From Marinobacterium zhoushanense (GTDB lineage: Bacteria > Pseudomonadota > Gammaproteobacteria > Pseudomonadales > Balneatricaceae): a stretch of 64,000 bases of DNA. The stretch covers positions 248,001 to 312,000 of the forward strand of contig NZ_BMIJ01000007.1 in the NCBI RefSeq assembly GCF_014641945.1, given 5' to 3'. The translations under genes and the position numbers were made by a program. This document shows positions 53,024 to 63,399 of the stretch, in pieces (the stretch's first letter is position 1; each line of letters opens with the position of its first letter). Below the pieces are notes generated by a model. It saw nothing but the letters and a program-made list of their open reading frames with translations, did not search any database and was not told the origin of the DNA.

Positions 53024-53669
53024 ATTCGAAAATATCAACGCCAGTATCGCGGGTACGCCCATTCTACGGGACGTCAATCTGAATGTGGAAAAGGGCACCA
53101 TGGTCGGCCTGATTGGCCGAAACGGTGCCGGTAAGACCACATCGCTGCGTACCGTAATGGGGTTACTCAAGCCGACGTCGGGACAGGTCATTATCGATGG
53201 TCAGGATATGACGGTGGAAGGCGCCTATGAGCGGGCCGCCCTGCATGTCGGTTATATGCCTGAAGACCGCCGGTTGGTGCCGGACCTGACCGTGGAGGAG
53301 AACATTCTGGTTCCGGCCTGGGCGAACGAAATTCCTAACCTGACCTCGCGTCTGGCCTGGATATATGAGCTGATGCCGGAGGTGGAGGCGTTCTCGTCAC
53401 GCCGCGCACTGCAGCTGTCCGGCGGGCAGCAGAAACTGGTAGCACTGGCCCGAGCGCTGATGAGCGGAAGTCATCTGCTGCTGCTCGATGAGCCCTTCGA
53501 GGGGGTGGCGCCGGCACTGTCGCGTCGTCTGGCAAGCGTGCTGCACACACTGAAGGATGAAGGACTCACGGTTTTGCTGTCCGAGTCCGATTACACCCAT
53601 TCCGCTGACCTGCTCGATGCCGGCTACCGGATAGAGCGTGGCAGTGTCACGCCAATTGAGCAGCACTAA
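53016..53669 (+). CDS. LIV/urea-type ABC transporter ATPase (LivF-like)
   Basis: The 217-residue ATPase is somewhat short for LivF (about 235). It has Walker A GRNGAGKTTSLR near residue 37, the LivF-typical HVGYMPEDRRLVPDLTVEEN, signature QLSGGQQKLVALARAL near 130 and Walker B LLLLDEPFEGVAPAL near 152. The usual H-loop His is hard to see: the segment reads VLLSESDYTHSADLLD, with Ser where His is common. GGAGG precedes the ATG inside the LivG-like gene. Confidence 0.92.
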   Translation: MLKFENINASIAGTPILRDVNLNVEKGTMVGLIGRNGAGKTTSLRTVMGLLKPTSGQVIIDGQDMTVEGAYERAALHVGYMPEDRRLVPDLTVEENILVPAWANEIPNLTSRLAWIYELMPEVEAFSSRRALQLSGGQQKLVALARALMSGSHLLLLDEPFEGVAPALSRRLASVLHTLKDEGLTVLLSESDYTHSADLLDAGYRIERGSVTPIEQH

Positions 53670-53682
53670 AGGAGGATGAGTG

Positions 53683-54840
53683 ATGTCAGGTTTTACCTTC
53701 AATACGGCGAAAAGCATTCTCTGTGAAGCCGGTGCCGTTGCGCGACTGGGCGCGATTGCCAGGGAGCAGATAGGTCAGCGGATACAGATCGTCACCGATG
53801 CGGGCGTGGTCGCCGCTGGGCTGCTCGAACCCGTGAAGCGTGCACTGTCAGAGGCGGGTCTTGATCTGGTGGTCTTCGACGCGGTAGTGGCCGACCCACC
53901 GGCGGAGGTCGTCCAATGTGCCTGTGAGCAGGCGCGTAACGCGCGGGTGGACGGCATTATTGGCCTTGGCGGGGGCTCATCCATGGATGTGGCCAAGCTG
54001 GTGGCGTTGCTTGTCGGTGGCGGAGAGTCGCTGGACGACATCTACGGGGTCGGTATCGCCAGGGGGAAACGTTTGCCGTTGATCCAGATACCGACTACGG
54101 CCGGCACCGGCTCGGAGGTCACGGCGGTTTCGATCATCACCGTGGGCGAGTCGGAAAAGAAGGGTGTTGTCGCACCTCAGCTGCTCCCCGATCTGACCCT
54201 GTTGGACGCCGAGCTGACACTGGGCCTGCCACCCCATGTAACAGCGGCTACGGGTATCGATGCCATGGTCCACGCGATCGAGGCTTATACCTCTAAGTCA
54301 CCGAATAATAATCCGATCTCCAGCATACTCGCGCGCCAGGCGCTGCAACTGCTCAACGCCAATATCGAAAAGGCCGTACACCAGGGTGGGGATATTGCGG
54401 CGCGGTCGGCGATGTTGCTCGGTGCCATGTTGGCGGGACAGGCATTTGCCAACTCCCCGGTCGCTGCCGTTCACGCGTTGGCCTACCCGATAGGGGGCAT
54501 CTTCCATGTTCCGCATGGGTTGTCCAATGCGCTGGTGCTGCCGCATGTAATGCGGTTCAACGCCGCGGCCTGTGAATCGGCCTATGCCGAACTTGCCGTC
54601 GACCTGCTGCCGCAAGCGGCCAGCGCATCCAGTGCGGGGCGTGCACAGCTACTGATCGAGCATTTGGCCGGTCTGTGCAGAACGCTTGGGCTGCAGACCC
54701 GTCTGCGTGAGCTCGGGATCGCACAATCCGATCTGCCGAGAATGGCAGTCGATGCGATGAAACAAACACGGCTGCTGGTCAACAATCCTCGCGAGGTGGA
54801 TCAAGCCTCTGCGTTGGCAATATACGAGCAGGCATGGTGA
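53683..54840 (+). CDS. Iron-containing alcohol dehydrogenase, possibly 4-hydroxybutyrate dehydrogenase type
   Basis: The 385-residue group III alcohol dehydrogenase has the NAD-binding segment GLGGGSSMDVAKLVA near 95, IPTTAGTGSEVTAVSII near 137 and the metal-binding HALAYPIGGIFHVPHGLSNALVLPHVMRFN near 265-295. The length fits 4-hydroxybutyrate dehydrogenases and ErcA-like enzymes. AAGGAGG sits 7 bases before the ATG. It follows the ABC ATPase by 13 bases and precedes a GabD-type aldehyde dehydrogenase. It likely oxidises the imported alcohol or hydroxy acid to an aldehyde; the exact substrate is inferred, not shown. Confidence 0.9.
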   Translation: MSGFTFNTAKSILCEAGAVARLGAIAREQIGQRIQIVTDAGVVAAGLLEPVKRALSEAGLDLVVFDAVVADPPAEVVQCACEQARNARVDGIIGLGGGSSMDVAKLVALLVGGGESLDDIYGVGIARGKRLPLIQIPTTAGTGSEVTAVSIITVGESEKKGVVAPQLLPDLTLLDAELTLGLPPHVTAATGIDAMVHAIEAYTSKSPNNNPISSILARQALQLLNANIEKAVHQGGDIAARSAMLLGAMLAGQAFANSPVAAVHALAYPIGGIFHVPHGLSNALVLPHVMRFNAAACESAYAELAVDLLPQAASASSAGRAQLLIEHLAGLCRTLGLQTRLRELGIAQSDLPRMAVDAMKQTRLLVNNPREVDQASALAIYEQAW

Positions 54841-54907
54841 TTCGCTGGGCTAGGGGCCCGATGGCGATAGCCGTGCAAGTCGTTCCGAATCTACAGGAAG
54901 AAGCGTA

Positions 54908-56380
54908 ATGTATTTGACTTTGAATGATCCTGAGTTGCTGCGCTCCCAGGCGTTTATAAATGGCGTCTGGAGCGAGGCTGAAGATGGTAAAACGCTGGCC
55001 GTGACCAATCCGGCAAACGCTGAGCTGCTGACCAGCGTACCGGATATGGGAGCCAGTGAAACGCGCAGGGCGATTGAAGCTGCACAGGCCGCCTGGTTCG
55101 ATTGGCGGTCGCGGCCAGCTAAGGCAAGGGCGCAGATTCTGCAGCGCTGGTATGAGCTGGTGATGTCGGCCCAGGATGATCTGGCGCGCCTGATGACGGC
55201 AGAGCAGGGCAAACCGCTGGCGGAGGCAAAAGGGGAGGTGGCCTACGGCGCCAGCTTTATAGAGTGGTTTGCCGAGGAAGCCAAACGTGCCTATGGCGAT
55301 GTTATTCCGTCACCGACCGCGGACAAGCGTCTCGTGGTCACCAAACAGTCGGTGGGTGTGGTGGCGGCGATTACGCCGTGGAACTTCCCGATTGCGATGA
55401 TTACCCGCAAGGTGGCGCCAGCACTGGCTGCCGGCTGTCCGGTGGTGGTGAAACCCGCGCCCGAAACGCCGCTGTGTGCGCTCGCGCTGGCGCTGCTGGC
55501 CAAGCGTGCGGGGCTGCCGGACGGGTTGCTCAACATCATCACCTGCTCCAAGGAGAACGCCAGCCTGGTTGGTGGCGAGATGACCTCCAACCCGATTGTC
55601 CGCAAGCTGTCTTTTACCGGATCAACGCCGGTGGGCAAGCTGCTGATGCGCCAGTCCAGCGACACCGTCAAGAAAGTGAGCCTCGAACTCGGTGGCAACG
55701 CGCCCTTCATTGTGTTTGACGATGCAGACCTGGATGCCGCCGTCGCAGGTGTGCTGGCATCCAAATACCGCAATACCGGACAGACCTGCGTCTGTGCCAA
55801 CCGTATCCTGGTCCAGGATGGCGTCTACGATGCGTTCGCGCAAAAGCTGAGTGCCGCGGTCTCTGCACTAACTGTTGGTGCCGGGCTGGAAGGGGACGTG
55901 CAGCAGGGGCCGCTGATCAACGAGGCGGCGCTGGCGAAGGTGCAGCGCCATGTCGATGATGCCGTTGCCAAGGGTGCACGGATTGTACTGGGTGGCAAGC
56001 CACATGCCTTGGGCGGCACCTTTTTCGAACCGACCATCCTAGCGGATGTGACTCCCGAGATGCTGGTAACCCGTGAGGAAACCTTCGGTCCCGTGGCGCC
56101 ACTGTACCGATTCCACACCGAAGATGAAGCCATAGCGCTGGCAAATGACACCGAATTCGGCTTAGCCTCATATTTCTACAGCCGCGATATCGGGCGCATT
56201 TGGCGTGTGGCCGAGGCGCTCGAAAGCGGCATGGTGGGCATTAATGAAGGGATCATCTCCAATGAAGTTGCGCCCTTTGGCGGGATCAAGGAGAGCGGGC
56301 TGGGACGCGAAGGCTCACGCTACGGGCTGGAGGAGTATCTGGAGACAAAATATCTCTGCATGGGGGGCTTATCGCGCTGA
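54908..56380 (+). CDS. gabD: NAD(P)-dependent succinate-semialdehyde dehydrogenase type (GabD family)
   Basis: The 490-residue aldehyde dehydrogenase follows the GabD pattern closely (RSQAFINGVWSEAEDGKTLAVTNPAN, MTAEQGKPLAEAKGEV, ASFIEWFAEEAKRAYGD). The catalytic Cys lies in NTGQTCVCANRI (about 293), with the second Cys two places on that is typical of GabD, and Glu in LELGGNAPFIVFDDADLD (about 260). It should oxidise succinate semialdehyde to succinate, or glutarate semialdehyde to glutarate. It is the last gene of the operon, with a terminator about 70 bases on. With the iron dehydrogenase it makes a two-step alcohol-to-acid path. Confidence 0.92.
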   Translation: MYLTLNDPELLRSQAFINGVWSEAEDGKTLAVTNPANAELLTSVPDMGASETRRAIEAAQAAWFDWRSRPAKARAQILQRWYELVMSAQDDLARLMTAEQGKPLAEAKGEVAYGASFIEWFAEEAKRAYGDVIPSPTADKRLVVTKQSVGVVAAITPWNFPIAMITRKVAPALAAGCPVVVKPAPETPLCALALALLAKRAGLPDGLLNIITCSKENASLVGGEMTSNPIVRKLSFTGSTPVGKLLMRQSSDTVKKVSLELGGNAPFIVFDDADLDAAVAGVLASKYRNTGQTCVCANRILVQDGVYDAFAQKLSAAVSALTVGAGLEGDVQQGPLINEAALAKVQRHVDDAVAKGARIVLGGKPHALGGTFFEPTILADVTPEMLVTREETFGPVAPLYRFHTEDEAIALANDTEFGLASYFYSRDIGRIWRVAEALESGMVGINEGIISNEVAPFGGIKESGLGREGSRYGLEEYLETKYLCMGGLSR

Positions 56381-56447
56381 GGGCTCAGCGCTAACGCTGC
56401 TATTGAAATATCGGCCGAACCGTTTATGTCGGGGCCTCTTTTCAGTT

Positions 56448-56487
56448 GACGCAGCCTGCTCCTCGTAGGGGCTGTGTCAGCTTTTTT
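56448..56487 (+). terminator. Rho-independent terminator of the transport/dehydrogenase operon
   Basis: GACGCAGCC pairs with GGCTGTGTC (one G-T pair) around a 13-base loop, followed within 3 bases by six T. Confidence 0.75.
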
Positions 56488-56548
56488 GCATCCACCCCGT
56501 CCTTAGCGCAGGGCTAAAGCCGTAGAGTTACCCGATACATGAGGTCTC

Positions 56549-57919
<1,371 letters not shown>

Positions 57920-57936
57920 GCTCTCACCTATTCCCC

Positions 57937-60900
57937 CTATTCGGGTGCAGTGACCGCCTGATGCTCGATATGGGGCTTCAGGCCCAGTCGTTCACGTGCA
58001 CCTTCCAGTATGGTCAACATCGACGGAACCACAACCAGGATCAGCAGGGTGCCATAGGCCAGACCGAACACGATGGAAGTGGCCATGGGGATCAGGAACT
58101 GCGCCTGCAACGAGGTTTCGAACAGGATCGGGGTCAGCCCGCCGATAGTGGTCAGCGAGGTCAGCAGCACCGCGCGCAGGCGCTGGCAGGCGGCTTCGAC
58201 CACCGCGTCATGCACGTTCATGCCCTGATGGCGCAGTTGCTTGTAGAAGGTGACCAGCACGATGGAGTCGTTGATGACGATGCCGGACAGGCCGAACACG
58301 CCGAACAGCGACAGCACGGTCAGCGTCTGCCCGGTAACGAAGTGGCCGAGCAAGGCGCCGGTGATGCCCAGCGGGATCGCCAGCATCACCGTCAGCGGCC
58401 AGCTGTAGGAGGCGAACACCCAGGCCAGGATGATATAGATCAGCGCCAGGGCGATGACCAGTCCCAGCTTCATGTCGGCCAGGGTTTCGCGCTGGTCGCG
58501 GTTCTTGCCCTCGAAGCTGGCGGCGACGCCGTAGCGGGCACTGAGGTCGGGGATCACCTCGCGTTGCAGCGCGGCGATCACTTCGTTGGCGTTGGTCAGG
58601 TTCTCGTTCAGGTCGGCGGAGACGTTGATCGCCAGTTCGCCGTCGATCCGCTGCAGCGAGTCGAACCCCTGGCGGGCCTGGAACTGGACCACGTTGGTCA
58701 CCGGCGTGACGCTGCCGTCGGGCAGCACGATCGGCAGGTGTTCCAGTGTGCTCATCAGGTTGCGTTCGCGCTCGGGCAGGATCACCCGTACCTTGATCTG
58801 GTCCTGACCCTCGTAGAACGACTGCACCTCGACGCCATCGAAGGCCGCCCGCAGTTGCCGGCCCACCTGCTGCAGACTCAGCGCCGCCGCATCCCCGGCC
58901 GGAGTCAGGCTGTAGATCAGCTGCGAGGTGCCGAACGGCAGGTCGTCATCGACGTTGGACAGGCCATTATAGGCTTTCAACTCCCGCTGCAGGTGCAGCG
59001 AGGCGGCTTTCAACGCGCTTAGATCGTTGCCGGTCAGCTTGACCTCGATCGGCTTGCCCGGTGGTCCGCCCTGGGCCACGTCGATGGAGAAACGCTCGAT
59101 CCCGGCCGGAAGCTGGATACGCTGGCGCCACTGGCGGATGAACTCGGAGGTGGTCATGCCGCGGTCATCGGCGGGATTGAGCTCCACCGACAGCACACCG
59201 AACTCGTCACCGCTGGAGTTGCGTCTGATATCGAACAGCGCGGTACGCAGCCTGGCCAGACTCATCTTGACCTGGTCGCCGCCCAGTGCGGTGTCGGTGG
59301 CATAGAGACTGGTGTTCAGGTGGTCGATAAAGCGGGCCACGGTATCGGCATCGGTGCCGGCGACGAACTGCACGCTGGCGTCCAGGGTGTCTTGTTCCAC
59401 CGACGGGAAAAAGGTGAACTTCATCCGCCCGCCCGCGATCAGTCCGATGCTGACGATCAGCAGGCCCAGGGCCAGGGCTATGACCGTCCAGCGCAGGCGG
59501 ATCGCCCGCTCGATAAAGGGACGGAAAATGCGGTCGCGGAAGTGGTTGAAGCCGCCGTCCAGGCGCTGGCGCAGGCGGCTCGGATGGACCGCATCGGTGT
59601 TGCGTAGGGAGTGGAACAGGTGTCCGGGCAGGACCAGGAAACACTCCACCAGGGAGGCGATGATCACGCAGATCACCACGGTGGGGATATCAGCCATGAT
59701 GTTGCCGATGATACCGCCGATGATCAGCAGCGGCAGGAAGGCCGCGATGGTGGTCAGCGATGACGCGATCACCGGTGCCTTCATGCGCAGGGCGCCGCCG
59801 ATGGCTGCGTGGCGCGAGGCCTCACCCATCTGGGCGTGGGTCAGGGTGTCTTCACCGACCACGATGGCGTCGTCGACGATGATCCCCAGCGCCATGATCA
59901 GGCCGAACAGCGAGATCATGTTGATGGTACCGCCGATGGCGTAGAGCACCGCCAGGGTGGCCATGAACGATACCGGAATGCCGACTGTGACCCAGAGCGC
60001 GACCCGGCCGTTGAGGAACAGGAACAGCACCGCGACCACCAGGGCAAGGCCGCTGAGGCCGTTTTTCAGCAGCAGCTCGATACGGTCCTGAATCAGTTGC
60101 CAGCGCTCTTGGTAAGGGATCAGTTGCAGCCCCGCCGGCAGCTTGGGACGGGTCTCCTGCAGCCAGCGGTTGAAGATGGCGGCGCCGACCAGACTGTCGT
60201 CGTTTTCCGTGCGTTTGAGCATAAGCATGATTGCCGGTTGCCCCTGGTAGCTGAGCAGCACCTGATCGTCGGCGTCGCGCCGCTCGATCAGCGCAATATC
60301 GCCAAGACGCAGTAACTGGCCATCCGCTGCGGTCAGCAGCGGCAGCTGTTCGAACCCCTGCACGTCGCGCTGCTGCCCCAGGCTGCGCAATTGGCGGGAA
60401 CCTTCGCTCTGCGCGGCGGTGCCGGCGGGCAGGTCGACACTGCGCTGCTGGATCCGGCTAACCACGTCGTTGAAGGTCATGCCCAGCTGGGTCAGTTGCG
60501 CAGGGGTAAGCTGAATCGCCAGCTCCTGCTCCGGCATGCCGACAAAATCGATCTTGCGGATCCCCTGTTTCAGCAGCTCCTGCTCGAACTGACGGGCCAT
60601 GACGCGCAGCTCTTCACGCGAGGCGCGGTCGCTGCTGACGATCAGGCCGGCAATCTCCTCGTAGCGGGTGACCCGCTGCACCAGCGGTTCATCGACGTCA
60701 TCGGGCAGCTCGCCGCGCACCGAGTCCACCTTCTGCTTCGCCTCGGACAGCGCGTAGTCCACATCGGTGGATTCGGTCAGCTCGATGCGGATGGAGGCGG
60801 AGCCGTCGCGGGCGGTGGAGATCATCTCTTTGATGCCATCGAGAGAGCGCAGCTCCTCCTCCAGCGGCAGCAGGATAGAGCGTTCCACATCCTCGGCGGT

Positions 60901-61089
60901 GGATCCGCGCCAGGTAACACTGACGGTGACGACATCCAGCTCGAAGGTGGGGAAGAACTGCACATTGAGCTTCTTCAGGGCGTAAAACCCGCCCAGCAGC
61001 ATCAGTACCATCAGCAGGTTGGCGGCGACCCGGTGGGTGGTGAACAGTGTGATCAGCCCGCTGAGCTGACCTTGATCCCTTGGCTGCAT
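57937..61089 (-). CDS. RND-family efflux transporter, inner-membrane pump
   Basis: The 1,050-residue protein has twelve membrane helices in two repeats, each with a large periplasmic loop (about 45-330 and 560-860). The proton-relay Asp pair is in LIMALGIIVDDAIVVGE near 405, and the HAE1-type second half has LFGVFGLSGIVINDSIVLVTFY near 950. It resembles the AcrB/MdtB class, in a branch common beside single membrane fusion proteins. The substrate is unknown. It lies 3 bases after its membrane fusion protein gene. No outer-membrane channel gene is adjacent, so it probably uses a shared TolC. Confidence 0.94.
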   Translation of the reverse strand: MQPRDQGQLSGLITLFTTHRVAANLLMVLMLLGGFYALKKLNVQFFPTFELDVVTVSVTWRGSTAEDVERSILLPLEEELRSLDGIKEMISTARDGSASIRIELTESTDVDYALSEAKQKVDSVRGELPDDVDEPLVQRVTRYEEIAGLIVSSDRASREELRVMARQFEQELLKQGIRKIDFVGMPEQELAIQLTPAQLTQLGMTFNDVVSRIQQRSVDLPAGTAAQSEGSRQLRSLGQQRDVQGFEQLPLLTAADGQLLRLGDIALIERRDADDQVLLSYQGQPAIMLMLKRTENDDSLVGAAIFNRWLQETRPKLPAGLQLIPYQERWQLIQDRIELLLKNGLSGLALVVAVLFLFLNGRVALWVTVGIPVSFMATLAVLYAIGGTINMISLFGLIMALGIIVDDAIVVGEDTLTHAQMGEASRHAAIGGALRMKAPVIASSLTTIAAFLPLLIIGGIIGNIMADIPTVVICVIIASLVECFLVLPGHLFHSLRNTDAVHPSRLRQRLDGGFNHFRDRIFRPFIERAIRLRWTVIALALGLLIVSIGLIAGGRMKFTFFPSVEQDTLDASVQFVAGTDADTVARFIDHLNTSLYATDTALGGDQVKMSLARLRTALFDIRRNSSGDEFGVLSVELNPADDRGMTTSEFIRQWRQRIQLPAGIERFSIDVAQGGPPGKPIEVKLTGNDLSALKAASLHLQRELKAYNGLSNVDDDLPFGTSQLIYSLTPAGDAAALSLQQVGRQLRAAFDGVEVQSFYEGQDQIKVRVILPERERNLMSTLEHLPIVLPDGSVTPVTNVVQFQARQGFDSLQRIDGELAINVSADLNENLTNANEVIAALQREVIPDLSARYGVAASFEGKNRDQRETLADMKLGLVIALALIYIILAWVFASYSWPLTVMLAIPLGITGALLGHFVTGQTLTVLSLFGVFGLSGIVINDSIVLVTFYKQLRHQGMNVHDAVVEAACQRLRAVLLTSLTTIGGLTPILFETSLQAQFLIPMATSIVFGLAYGTLLILVVVPSMLTILEGARERLGLKPHIEHQAVTAPE

Positions 61090-61092
61090 GGC

Positions 61093-62361
61093 CTACTCCG
61101 TGGCTCCCGTGATGTCGACCCGTAGGCCGGCGATGGCGTTGGGTAGCTGGGTGGTGATCACCTGCTGTCCCGCGGCCAGGGTTTCGCTGCGCACCAGCAC
61201 CCTCGACTCTCCTTCGGCCGTGGTCAGCTGGCCGACCCGGCTGACGGTGACCGGTTCGAGCCGGGAGTCGGTGACGCGGTAGATGCGGTCGGTGCCGTAG
61301 AGTGCCGTGGGCGGCAGGGCGACCAGCTCTGGCTGCACCGGCAAACGCAGCTGCAGGCGCAACGAGCGGCCGGGTTCCGGGGCAAGCGGCGGATCGATCA
61401 GCCGGAACAGCGCATCGACGCCCGCCTTGCCGCTGCTCACGGTGGCGCCTAGCCGGTCGAGCTCAAGCCGGAGCGGAAGGCCGTCCAGGCTGGCCGAGGC
61501 TTGAATGTTATCCGCGCCTTGCCGCATCGCCGGTCGCAGTTGGCTGAGCAACCGCTCCGGCACCTGGGCGCGGACCTCCAGTTGCTCCAGACCGTAGAGG
61601 TCGAACAGGGCATCTCCGGCGCGGACACGGTCACCGCCGGCCACCTGCACGGCGGCGATGCGTGCCGTATAGGGAGCGCGAATCTCGGTGCGCTCCAGGT
61701 CCAGGCTTAGGCTCTCCAGCAGCGCGTCGATGCGTTGCCGCTCGGCCTCCAGTTGGGCCAGACGGTTGGGGTGGTCGTTGATCGCTTCGTTTAATGCGTT
61801 CAGGTTCAGCCGCTGCTGTTGCAACGCGGTACGGGCGCTGTCGATCTGTTGCTGGCTGGCCATGTTGCGCTCAGCCAGGTTTTGATAGCGCGCCAGGTCC
61901 TTCTCCTTCAGCGCCACCAGCTCCTGCTGCAGCTTGAGGTCCTCGTTGTCGGCTCGGTAGCGCACCAGCTCGGCATTGATCTGGGCGTCGACGCTGGCCA
62001 GTTGCGCCTTCTGTTGGCGGATATCGATCTCCACGTCGCGGCTGTCCAGCCGGGCCAGCAGTTGCCCCGCGTTCACCCTGTCGCCCTCCCGGGCATGCAG
62101 CTCGATCAGGTCCGCTTCCAGTGCCGCACTCAGTGTCGCCATCTTCGGCGTTTCGATGGCGCCGTAGAGCTCCACTTCAGGTTGCAGGGGGGCCGGTGCG
62201 ATGGTCTCGGCGTGTACACTCCAGCTGCGCTCCTCGATCGCTTGCGCCGGTGGCTGCGGTCGCGTGGCCTGCAGCGTGCGGAACGCCATCACCGCCAACA
62301 CCAGAATCAGCAGCGGTGCCAAGCGTTTTAGGTAGCGGAGCGTGAATCGTTTTGCAGACAT
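61093..62361 (-). CDS. RND efflux membrane fusion protein
   Basis: The 422-residue periplasmic adaptor has an N-terminal membrane anchor (about 12-28, LAPLLILVLAVMAF). A lipoyl/barrel-sandwich half is split by a long coiled-coil hairpin (about 105-215, rich in Gln, Glu and Leu, with QKAQLASVDAQINAELVRY), followed by a beta-barrel (RIAAVQVAGGDRVRAGDALF) and a membrane-proximal domain. It links the RND pump to an outer-membrane channel. It is the first gene of the pump operon and diverges from the alpha/beta hydrolase gene. Confidence 0.92.
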   Translation of the reverse strand: MSAKRFTLRYLKRLAPLLILVLAVMAFRTLQATRPQPPAQAIEERSWSVHAETIAPAPLQPEVELYGAIETPKMATLSAALEADLIELHAREGDRVNAGQLLARLDSRDVEIDIRQQKAQLASVDAQINAELVRYRADNEDLKLQQELVALKEKDLARYQNLAERNMASQQQIDSARTALQQQRLNLNALNEAINDHPNRLAQLEAERQRIDALLESLSLDLERTEIRAPYTARIAAVQVAGGDRVRAGDALFDLYGLEQLEVRAQVPERLLSQLRPAMRQGADNIQASASLDGLPLRLELDRLGATVSSGKAGVDALFRLIDPPLAPEPGRSLRLQLRLPVQPELVALPPTALYGTDRIYRVTDSRLEPVTVSRVGQLTTAEGESRVLVRSETLAAGQQVITTQLPNAIAGLRVDITGATE

Positions 62362-62528
62362 GTTTGTTTCCCGTCGGGGGCTTCCCTATCCACAGCGTCT
62401 ATATTAGAAACTTCTATATCTGGCTAGATTCTAACGGTCAGGGACAATGGATGTCGCGAAATTTGCAAAGCTTTACAAAGCCGTCGTTAGCTTGGCTACA
62501 CCATAAGAGAGACAACAGGGGGATATGC

Positions 62529-63380
62529 ATGCGTCGAGGAGATATCGCAGTACTGGATTCGCGCGGCTTTCATCGCCTGCATTATCAGGAGTGGGGCAAT
62601 GCAGACAACGAAAGAGTGCTGGTATGTGTCCATGGCCTGGCCCGCAACAGCCGGGACTTCGATGAGTTAGCGCTGGCACTCAGCCGCAACTACCGGGTGA
62701 TCTGCCCCGATCTGCCCGGCCGTGGTGAGAGTGAATGGCTCGAGAATCCGGAGGATTACGCCTTACCGCAGTATCTGCAGGATATGGTGGCGTTGATCGC
62801 CCGTCTGGGGGTACGTCAGGTGGATTGGGTCGGCACCTCGCTTGGTGGTCTGATCGGTATGGTTCTGGCAGCGCAAAAGGGTACCCCGATCCGACGGCTG
62901 GTACTGAACGACATCGGCCCCTACGTACCGCGCACAGCGCTGGCTCGGATCTGCGACTATCTGGGTGATCACCGCTTCAACTCCGAGGCGGAGCTTGAGG
63001 GCTGGCTGCGCCAGACCTATACCGCGCTGGCCGGGCTTAGCGATCAGCAGTGGAAGCATCTGGCCAGCCATGGCAAGCGGATATGCGAAAATGACCAGTG
63101 GGGGCTGCACTACGATCCGGCAATTGCGCATAATGCTCACAAGAGTGCCGAGGCCGATCTGGATATCTGGCCGATCTGGCACCAGGTGCGTTGCCCGCGA
63201 CTGCTGTTGCACGGTGCCACCTCCGACGTGCTGGTGTCCGAGGTGGTCGAGCAGATGCTCCAAACCAGTCCCGACATGGCCGTGCACACGCTGCCGGGTA
63301 TCGGGCATGCGCCGTCGCTGATGGAGAGCGACCAGATCGCGCTGGTCGTGGACTGGCTCAGAACCACGCAAACCTATTAA
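62529..63380 (+). CDS. Alpha/beta-hydrolase
   Basis: The 283-residue hydrolase has the oxyanion segment VCVHGLARNSRDFDELA near 38, CPDLPGRGESEW near 65, the nucleophile Ser in WVGTSLGGLIGM near 105, a probable Asp in LLHGATSDVLVSE near 235 and the His in TLPGIGHAPSL near 262. There is no signal peptide. The ATG at 62529 has AGGGGG upstream; the frame is open back to 62352 but without a ribosome site. The natural ester or C-C substrate is unknown. It is followed by a kinase gene 19 bases later on the same strand, so the two may be an operon. Confidence 0.88.
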   Translation: MRRGDIAVLDSRGFHRLHYQEWGNADNERVLVCVHGLARNSRDFDELALALSRNYRVICPDLPGRGESEWLENPEDYALPQYLQDMVALIARLGVRQVDWVGTSLGGLIGMVLAAQKGTPIRRLVLNDIGPYVPRTALARICDYLGDHRFNSEAELEGWLRQTYTALAGLSDQQWKHLASHGKRICENDQWGLHYDPAIAHNAHKSAEADLDIWPIWHQVRCPRLLLHGATSDVLVSEVVEQMLQTSPDMAVHTLPGIGHAPSLMESDQIALVVDWLRTTQTY

Positions 63381-63399
63381 CCCGCCGAACAGGAGCCCT

